From positions 1 through 9,625 of the forward strand of contig JAGTUY010000083.1 in the NCBI GenBank assembly GCA_018224455.1: a DNA stretch of 9,625 nt, written 5' to 3'. Numbering within the stretch: the stretch's first letter is position 1; the number at the start of each line of letters is the position of its first letter. The position numbers and the translations under genes were made by a program. The notes under the pieces were generated by a model. That model made no database searches. It saw only the letters and a program-made list of their open reading frames with translations, and was not told the origin of the DNA. The stretch comes from Desulfosarcina sp. GTDB lineage: Bacteria > Desulfobacterota > Desulfobacteria > Desulfobacterales > Desulfosarcinaceae. Positions 1 through 4,083 of the stretch are shown piece by piece.

Positions 1-1
1 C

Positions 2-475
2 CGTGCGTTTGACGACAACGGGTTTACCTCCACCTATACACTGATGCGCGGCATCGACTATGCCATCGAAAACGGCTCCCGGGTCCTAAGCCTGAGCTGG
101 GGGTCGGAAACGCCCAGTTCATTGCTGGCGTCCGCCGTTCGCTATGCCGCCGCCAAGGGGTTGATTCTGGTGGCGGCCGCCGGCAATTCCCCCACGGGCA
201 ACCCGGTCTATCCAGCCGCCTATGACAACGTGATCGGTGTGGGGGCGCTGAACCCGAACGGTGATGCATGGGACCAGTCCAACTTCGGCGACTTCGTGGC
301 CGTGTCCGCCCCGGGCCTGGCCGATCTGCCGGTGGGATACAAGGGCGATCCGGGCACCTATGCCGGCACCTCCATCGCCACGGCCTACACCGCCCGCCGT
401 GTAGCCGCCATTTTGAACCGGAACCCCGATGCCGATCGAGCGACGATCCTAAAAATACTGGCTGAAGAAAATTGA
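2..475 (+). CDS. Subtilisin-family (S8) serine protease, C-terminal part
   Basis: This is the last 157 residues of a subtilase; the start lies left of the window. The frame is open from base 2 and stops at TGA 473-475. Two S8 hallmarks are visible: the oxyanion-hole Asn in AAAGNS (about fragment residue 62, base 185) and the catalytic Ser in GTSIA (about residue 124, base 371). The catalytic Asp and His would be upstream and cannot be checked. The protein ends about 33 residues after the catalytic Ser, the natural end of the peptidase fold, so no C-terminal sorting or beta-sandwich domain follows. S8 enzymes are usually exported endopeptidases; export cannot be tested here because the N-terminus is missing. 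Base composition is GC-rich like the right part of the window and unlike the AT-rich stretch that follows. Confidence 0.9.
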   Translation, partial: RAFDDNGFTSTYTLMRGIDYAIENGSRVLSLSWGSETPSSLLASAVRYAAAKGLILVAAAGNSPTGNPVYPAAYDNVIGVGALNPNGDAWDQSNFGDFVAVSAPGLADLPVGYKGDPGTYAGTSIATAYTARRVAAILNRNPDADRATILKILAEEN

Positions 476-518
476 GCCAATTTTAACGGTTGAGAAAAAA
501 GCGAGGCAACGATCATTT

Positions 519-746
519 TCAGTTGACGGGATTGAACCAACCCGATGCTTTGAGGATAAAAGGTAAGGCTGCAAAAACAGTACCTGTGGCGACAAGAATA
601 AATACATTCGAAATAAAATATGGGATTATCATCAGCCCGATTCCACTGATAAACGGAATAATAACTTTTTGTTTTTTTCCATACACAAAAAATCCAAGTC
701 CGATAGATCCAAAAATCACACCCCACATCAATGTTGATGTATTCAA
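519..746 (-). CDS. Small three-helix membrane protein
   Basis: A 75-aa protein with three hydrophobic segments (about residues 6-22, 28-45 and 48-65) separated by a basic GKKQK loop after helix 1. It resembles a small, widespread family with an N-terminus like M(D/N)TSTLLxGxxFGSIGLGFFVYGKKQ. Members are sometimes labelled 'amino acid transport protein', but I know of no experimental function. The start is TTG at 746-744: the codon just before it is a TAA stop, a GGGGAG Shine-Dalgarno lies 8 nt upstream, and the family N-terminus begins exactly here. The only alternative is the internal ATG at codon 7, which would cut into helix 1. A candidate promoter with an overlapping palindrome lies 40-80 bp upstream. 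The gene converges on the protease gene and is AT-rich. Confidence 0.75.
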   Translation of the reverse strand: MNTSTLMWGVIFGSIGLGFFVYGKKQKVIIPFISGIGLMIIPYFISNVFILVATGTVFAALPFILKASGWFNPVN

Positions 747-787
747 TTAATTAACTCCCCAATTACACTATGCTTTATCTTGTTTTT

Positions 788-828
788 AATTATGAGGCGA
801 TCATAATTGAACCCTCCCCGCGGAACAA
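788..828 (-). promoter_or_regulatory. Candidate promoter with overlapping palindrome
   Basis: On the minus strand TTGTTC (828-823) is followed 17 nt later by TATGAT (805-800), which matches the sigma-70 -10 box at 5 of 6 positions; the -35 box is weak. Overlapping the -10 box and expected start point is a perfect inverted repeat, AATTATGA (788-795) and TCATAATT (801-808) around a 5-nt GGCGA centre. No T-tract follows on either strand, so an operator is a better reading than a terminator. It would drive the small membrane protein gene. This is read by eye only. Confidence 0.35.
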
Positions 829-868
829 GAAAATGTAAAACGTGAAGAACTGTTATGGCCTGCATGAT

Positions 869-1195
869 CTATTTGAAGACGCTATTTTGCTCCCCAAGCC
901 ATTCTATCTCAACCGCCTTGCCACTTCCATTAAATCTTATAATATACATGTGCTTGTAGCCATATTCGTTAATGATATAAATCCATTCCTCGACAATCCG
1001 ATAAGATTGTCCAAACTCATCGACGCCAACTGTTTCCTTTGAAAATGGTGGTCCGCATTCATTTAGGATCTGTTGTTTGTACATTCCTTCGGCGGCCAGG
1101 TTTTGGTTAACTTCGCCACAGCGAAAAGCGTAGGCATTTGATATAGTAACGCATAAAACAAATAAAAGGGTCCCCCAAATCATTAGTTTAACCAT
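869..1195 (-). CDS. Secreted DUF2845-family protein
   Basis: A 108-aa protein with a clear signal peptide: MVKL, a hydrophobic core to about residue 18, and a likely cut after Ala-Tyr-Ala at residue 23. The mature part matches the DUF2845 pattern: FRCG at its start, a second Cys in NECGPP (Cys26 and Cys47, probably a disulfide), an EEWIY strand at 69-73, and a RFNGSGKAVEIEWLG strand pair near the end. DUF2845 proteins are small periplasmic or secreted proteins of unknown function, common in Proteobacteria and Desulfobacterota. The ATG at 1195 is chosen because a strong GAGGAGG lies 5 nt upstream and the signal peptide begins there. The frame stays open upstream to 1390, but that extension is low-quality sequence. 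A good promoter and a structured leader precede the gene. Confidence 0.85.
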   Translation of the reverse strand: MVKLMIWGTLLFVLCVTISNAYAFRCGEVNQNLAAEGMYKQQILNECGPPFSKETVGVDEFGQSYRIVEEWIYIINEYGYKHMYIIRFNGSGKAVEIEWLGEQNSVFK

Positions 1196-1405
1196 GGTCG
1201 CCTCCTCGTTGAAAACAATAACGATTGAACTCAATGGTTGTCCACCAGCGGCAAGTTCAAATTCCGGTGGAAAAGTTACCTCCAGCCCTAAGCTCAGCAA
1301 TTGGATAGAGGGATTTTTATGAACTGAGGTGGAGGAAAAGCCTGGCTCAGAAGCGCTACAAGAAGTCATTTCAGATTTATGAAACAACAAGGGCGGTTAC
1401 CCGTC
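1196..1405 (-). promoter_or_regulatory. Long, hairpin-rich leader of the DUF2845 gene
   Basis: This is the non-coding stretch between the predicted transcription start (about 1405) and the ATG at 1195. On the RNA strand it opens with a compact hairpin near 1409-1391 (CGG, a GUAA tetraloop, CCG, flanked by GG/CC pairs). A CTGAG/CTCAG pair follows at about 1350-1324. Just above the ribosome binding site is a hairpin with perfect outer arms TTGAACT/AGTTCAA (1260-1254 and 1231-1225) and inner arms TGGT/ACCA. I recognise no known riboswitch class. Post-transcriptional control is inferred from leader length and structure only. Confidence 0.35.
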
Positions 1406-1411
1406 CCTGCC

Positions 1412-1440
1412 AGAATATAACCTTGCTATAGCGTTGTCAA
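1412..1440 (-). promoter_or_regulatory. Sigma-70-type promoter of the DUF2845 gene
   Basis: On the minus strand a perfect TTGACA (1440-1435) is followed after exactly 17 nt by TATTCT (1417-1412), which matches the -10 consensus at 4 of 6 positions. Transcription would begin near 1405, about 210 nt before the ATG. It is the best -35 box I saw in the window. Confidence 0.5.
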
Positions 1441-1465
1441 AAAAATAGCATGCGAAAAGTGTGAC

Positions 1466-1500
1466 GACCCTAAATAACTAAATAACTTGAACGAGGGGTC
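1466..1500 (+). repeat. Probable left flank of the transposase unit
   Basis: Just upstream of the transposase gene are GACCC (1466-1470) and its complement GGGTC (1496-1500), able to form a 5-bp stem. Between them is an 8-bp tandem repeat, TAAATAAC at 1471-1478 and 1479-1486. The string GACCCTAAAT (1466-1475) resembles GTCCCTTTAT (2552-2561) just after the gene. Such short repeats are expected around REP-associated transposases, but the assignment rests on position and resemblance only. Confidence 0.3.
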
Positions 1501-1522
1501 TTTTGTTGCTAAGGAAATAGGC

Positions 1523-2539
1523 ATGCCACGTTTAGCCCGCTTAGACGCCCCTGGAATCCTGCACCATGTGATCATCCGAGGCATAGAACGGAAAACTATT
1601 TTCCGGGATAAAGCCGATCAGGAACGTTTCGTGGACCGGTTGTCAAATTTGATCCCGGAAACCCAGACAAGTTGTTATGCCTGGGTATTGATGACCAACC
1701 ATGCTCATTTTCTGTTTCGCTCAGGACCTCTCGGGCTGGCCGGTTTGATGCAGCGACTGCTGACCGGCCACGCAGTCAGCTTCAATCGCCGCCATAAACG
1801 CCACGGGCAGCTGTTTCAGAACCGGTATAAATCGATAATCTGCCAGGAAGATGCCTATCTCAAGGAATTGGTGCGTTATATTCACCTGAATCCCCTGCGG
1901 GCCGGGTTGGTTGAAGGCCTCAAGGCCTTGAACGATTATGCGTTTTGTGGCCACCGGTCACTTGTGGGGAAAGGTGTATGCGGTTGGCAGGATGACGCCT
2001 ATGTGCTGGGTTGCTTCGCCAAAAATAAAACAACCGCCCGCAACAGATACTGTGCTTATGTCAAAGCGGGGATTGATATGGGCCGTCGTCCTGAACTGGT
2101 TGGCGGCGGATTGATCAGAAGTCTCGGCGGGTGGTCGGAGGTGAAGAAGATGCGCCTCAAGGGGATGGACCGGATCAAAGGTGATGAACGCATTTTAGGT
2201 GATTCGGACTTCGTGATGTCTGTTCTTTCTCAAGCCGATGAGCAGTTTGAGCGACGTTATGAACTCAAACGCCTCGGCTACGATATGTCTCTGGTAGCTG
2301 ACACAGTCGCCAGGATTTATTCAATAGATGAGGATGACATATTCGTGAAGGGTCGGCAGAAATTACGTTCAGATGCCAGGGGATTATTCTGCTACTGGTG
2401 TTCCGCAGAGTTGGGCCTTCCCCTGACCGACCTTGCTCGGAAACTGGCGATGACCGTATCGGGAGTCGGATATGCGGTTCGAAGAGGCGAAAAGATAGTC
2501 AAGCAACATCAATATCGATTGACAGACAAAGAAAGTTAG
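1523..2539 (+). CDS. REP-associated tyrosine transposase (Y1/HUH family)
   Basis: A 338-aa single-strand DNA transposase of the IS200-like Y1 superfamily, RAYT branch. The N-terminus MPRLARLDAPGILHHVIIRG is typical of the family. The HUH metal site is His60-Ala-His62 in MTNHAHFLF, and the probable nucleophile is Tyr119 in RYIHLNPLRAGLV. The catalytic domain ends near residue 145. The remainder, about residues 250-330, contains a helix-turn-helix (LTDLARKLAMTVSGVGYAVRRGE) like the DnaA C-terminal DNA-binding domain often seen in these proteins. The ATG at 1523 is preferred over one at 1487 because AAGGA lies 7 nt upstream and homologues begin MPRxAR. RAYTs nick and rejoin REP-type hairpins and are often domesticated single-copy genes rather than active elements. 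The frame is intact with no internal stop. It is divergent from the DUF2845 gene. Confidence 0.9.
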   Translation: MPRLARLDAPGILHHVIIRGIERKTIFRDKADQERFVDRLSNLIPETQTSCYAWVLMTNHAHFLFRSGPLGLAGLMQRLLTGHAVSFNRRHKRHGQLFQNRYKSIICQEDAYLKELVRYIHLNPLRAGLVEGLKALNDYAFCGHRSLVGKGVCGWQDDAYVLGCFAKNKTTARNRYCAYVKAGIDMGRRPELVGGGLIRSLGGWSEVKKMRLKGMDRIKGDERILGDSDFVMSVLSQADEQFERRYELKRLGYDMSLVADTVARIYSIDEDDIFVKGRQKLRSDARGLFCYWCSAELGLPLTDLARKLAMTVSGVGYAVRRGEKIVKQHQYRLTDKES

Positions 2540-2551
2540 ATAATTAAGGCT

Positions 2552-2567
2552 GTCCCTTTATTTCCGG
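2552..2567 (+). repeat. Probable right flank of the transposase unit
   Basis: Thirteen bases after the transposase stop codon is GTCCCTTTATTTCC, which resembles in imperfect direct orientation the GACCCTAAAT motif upstream of the gene. Related GTCCCTTTATTT strings recur beside RAYT genes in other Desulfobacterota as far as I recall; this was not checked. Confidence 0.3.
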
Positions 2568-2569
2568 TA

Positions 2570-2605
2570 TAAAAAAACCCCTGAAGGAGGAATCCGCCAG
2601 GGGTT
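2570..2605 (-). terminator. Intrinsic terminator after the ferredoxin gene
   Basis: Read on the minus strand, AACCCCTG (2605-2598) pairs perfectly with CAGGGGTT (2583-2576) around a loop of about 14 nt. It runs directly into an unbroken T-tract (2577-2571). It begins about 25 nt past the ferredoxin stop. On the plus strand no T-tract follows, so it does not terminate the transposase transcript. Confidence 0.85.
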
Positions 2606-2630
2606 GGAATGTCTTTGACATCGTCGATAA

Positions 2631-2819
2631 TTAGGTCTCTTCGACGGTGATGGCACTCTCTTCGCACACTTCCACACAGCTTTCGCAGCCGAGGCACTCT
2701 TCCCCTGCCACCACAACGGATTTTTCATCCTGCATCTCGAACACTTCCACGGGACACACATCAACACACTCTTCACAGCCAACGCATTTGACCTCGTCAA
2801 CGATCGGGTTAAAAGCCAT
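2631..2819 (-). CDS. 2x[4Fe-4S] ferredoxin
   Basis: A 62-aa bacterial-type ferredoxin. Eight cysteines form two CxxCxxCxxxC motifs, Cys12/15/18/22 (CVGCEECVDVCP) and Cys42/45/48/52 (CLGCESCVEVCE). The first motif has the usual Pro after the fourth Cys; in the second it is replaced by Glu. The protein is acidic and has no signal peptide, so it is a soluble cytoplasmic low-potential electron carrier between oxidoreductases; its partners cannot be read from this context. The length is normal for the family. The ATG at 2819 has an AAAGGAGAG Shine-Dalgarno 8 nt upstream. The gene stands alone, bracketed by terminators at 2570-2605 and about 2906-2943, so it is probably a single-gene transcript. 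A palindrome lies 34-53 bp above the start. Confidence 0.95.
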   Translation of the reverse strand: MAFNPIVDEVKCVGCEECVDVCPVEVFEMQDEKSVVVAGEECLGCESCVEVCEESAITVEET

Positions 2820-2852
2820 CTTAACACTCTCCTTTCAATAGTTTTCTATGCG

Positions 2853-2872
2853 TGTTGATCCAATTATCAACA
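2853..2872 (-). promoter_or_regulatory. Palindrome upstream of the ferredoxin gene, possible operator
   Basis: TGTTGAT (2853-2859) and ATCAACA (2866-2872) form a perfect 7-bp inverted repeat around CCAATT. On the minus strand it overlaps promoter-like strings: a GATAAT at 2868-2863 that could be a -10 box, or a TTGATA (2870-2865) that could be a -35 box with a weak TAGAAA 16 nt later. The TTGAT/ATCAA half-sites recall Crp/Fnr-family sites, but the spacer is 6 nt rather than the 4 nt of a classical FNR box. The regulator is unknown. Confidence 0.4.
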
Positions 2873-2905
2873 TCTGCTTTCTTTTGATGGAAAAGGGCTT
2901 ATACC

Positions 2906-2943
2906 AAATAAAACACCCCGTCAAGCGTTGAAGGTGTTTTTTT
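2906..2943. terminator. Bidirectional intrinsic terminator at the operon end
   Basis: AAAACACC (2910-2917) pairs with GGTGTTTT (2933-2940), with a small inner CAA/TTG pair. On the plus strand the stem runs into a T-run ending at 2943; on the minus strand it is followed by TTTTATTT. Its job is most likely to end the minus-strand transcript of the genes at 3004-8018, about 65 nt past the last stop codon. No plus-strand gene needs it. Confidence 0.75.
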
Positions 2944-3003
2944 AGGCGCGCCGTTATATCGCCCACAATTCCGCGCCAATTGGGCGTTTCATCACCATCG
3001 ATG

Positions 3004-4029
3004 TCAGCCTTCCACCAGGACGATCAGGCTGTGGCGAACCGGGTTCGGATTATCTTTTTCACCGGACCGGTCAACGGCTGCAGGAGCCATCCGCCGAATG
3101 ACGCTAGCGGGCGTCTGATTTGTCCCACAGATGAGGGTAACGGTTGCAGCCGGCTCGGAAGCCGCTTCGGCGGTCGGCGACAGGATGGCGGAAAGATCAG
3201 CCGCTGGCCGAGATCCCCGGCTGGCCAGATCATTCAGCACCCTTTCCAAAAGCGGGGCTTTGCCAACTGGCGGGATAGAAAGCCGAACGTCGGCCAGCCG
3301 TTCGAGATGCAGTGCGTCGCCATGGGTTTCCAGCAACGTATCGATCACGGCACGACTGGTGGTAACCAACACATCCGGCTGCACCGCGTCGGCAACGGCC
3401 AGGGTGGCCCAGGCACGAACCCGCTGCCCGGTCAGCCTCGCACCTGGATCGTCGCGCCAGATCGCTGCGCCGAGTGCCTGACGGTTGAACCCCACCTCAT
3501 CGGCGTCCTTCAGGGTTTCCAGAAAAACATTCTCCAAGGCCTTGAACCGATTGAGGTCATCGCCCAGGTGATCAGTGGCCAGGTCATTTTCCTGGGCCAG
3601 GGCCAGGAACAGCCGGGCACTGAATTCGACCTCCGTTTCTTCCACCTCAAGATCCGCCTGACCATCGGATTGACGAAACCGATTGATGTCAGAACGGATC
3701 CGGTTGATGGCGGTTTCGTCGAAAAATGGAATTTCCCCCCGTCGTTGGCTGAAAAAACCGGCACCCGGGGTCGTTTTTCCCGGATTCATGCGCGCCCAGT
3801 CCGTGAATTCCGTCAAAGTGGCGCGTAGCCGGTCCTCATCCCGGGTAATCGGCGTGCGGATCTCAACGCGCCCCTGCGAGGCCAGTGCAACCAGGCTCTC
3901 GGGGATATTCGTTTGCAATGGCTGGTAAACCACTACCGGTCCGACCAGCGCGTTGAGGAGGCGCGCCGTGGATTCGGACAGGTAGGTAAACGGCATGTAT
4001 GCGGGAGTCAAGGTGTTTTCCATTTCCAT
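3004..4029 (-). CDS. Unrecognised conserved-looking 341-aa protein
   Basis: I do not recognise this protein. It has no signal peptide or membrane helix and looks soluble and cytoplasmic. The N-terminal 60 residues (FTYLSESTARLLNALVGPVVVYQP, then an IPESL segment) have alternating strands and helices. The middle (about 110-190) is helical and charged, with many Asp/Glu residues. A stretch near 265-295 is Ala/Pro/Ser-rich and probably a linker, and the C-terminus ends in a hydrophobic strand (RHSLIVLVEG). No catalytic motif stands out. It starts 54 nt after the cysteine-synthase/CysRS fusion on the same strand and is the last gene before the terminator near 2925, so it is probably co-transcribed. 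Start choice is open: ATG 4029, or ATG 4023 (third codon), which has a GGTGA 6 nt upstream. Codon use matches neighbouring genes, supporting a real gene. Confidence 0.7.
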   Translation of the reverse strand: MEMENTLTPAYMPFTYLSESTARLLNALVGPVVVYQPLQTNIPESLVALASQGRVEIRTPITRDEDRLRATLTEFTDWARMNPGKTTPGAGFFSQRRGEIPFFDETAINRIRSDINRFRQSDGQADLEVEETEVEFSARLFLALAQENDLATDHLGDDLNRFKALENVFLETLKDADEVGFNRQALGAAIWRDDPGARLTGQRVRAWATLAVADAVQPDVLVTTSRAVIDTLLETHGDALHLERLADVRLSIPPVGKAPLLERVLNDLASRGSRPAADLSAILSPTAEAASEPAATVTLICGTNQTPASVIRRMAPAAVDRSGEKDNPNPVRHSLIVLVEG

Positions 4030-4083
4030 TCACCATTCGATGTTGGACGTCCGACCATCTTTGTTCCCATTTCCTGGTTGAAC

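Noticed and set aside
468..484. AAAATTG-AGC-CAATTTT hairpin over the protease stop codon as a terminator
   Set aside because: The stem is all weak pairs apart from one G-C and no T-tract follows on either strand.
1196..1390. N-terminal extension of the DUF2845 gene up to 1390
   Set aside because: The signal peptide and the strong GAGGAGG place the start at 1195; the extension would bury the signal peptide and matches nothing.
1423..1451. Plus-strand TTGCTA-17-TAGCAT as the transposase promoter
   Set aside because: Both boxes match consensus at only 4 of 6 positions and it overlaps the better minus-strand promoter; too weak to list.
2980..3828. Plus-strand open frame of 282 codons
   Set aside because: It lies entirely antisense to the 341-aa minus-strand gene, is rich in Gly/Pro/Arg/Gln as expected for the reverse of GC-rich coding DNA, and has no recognisable motif.
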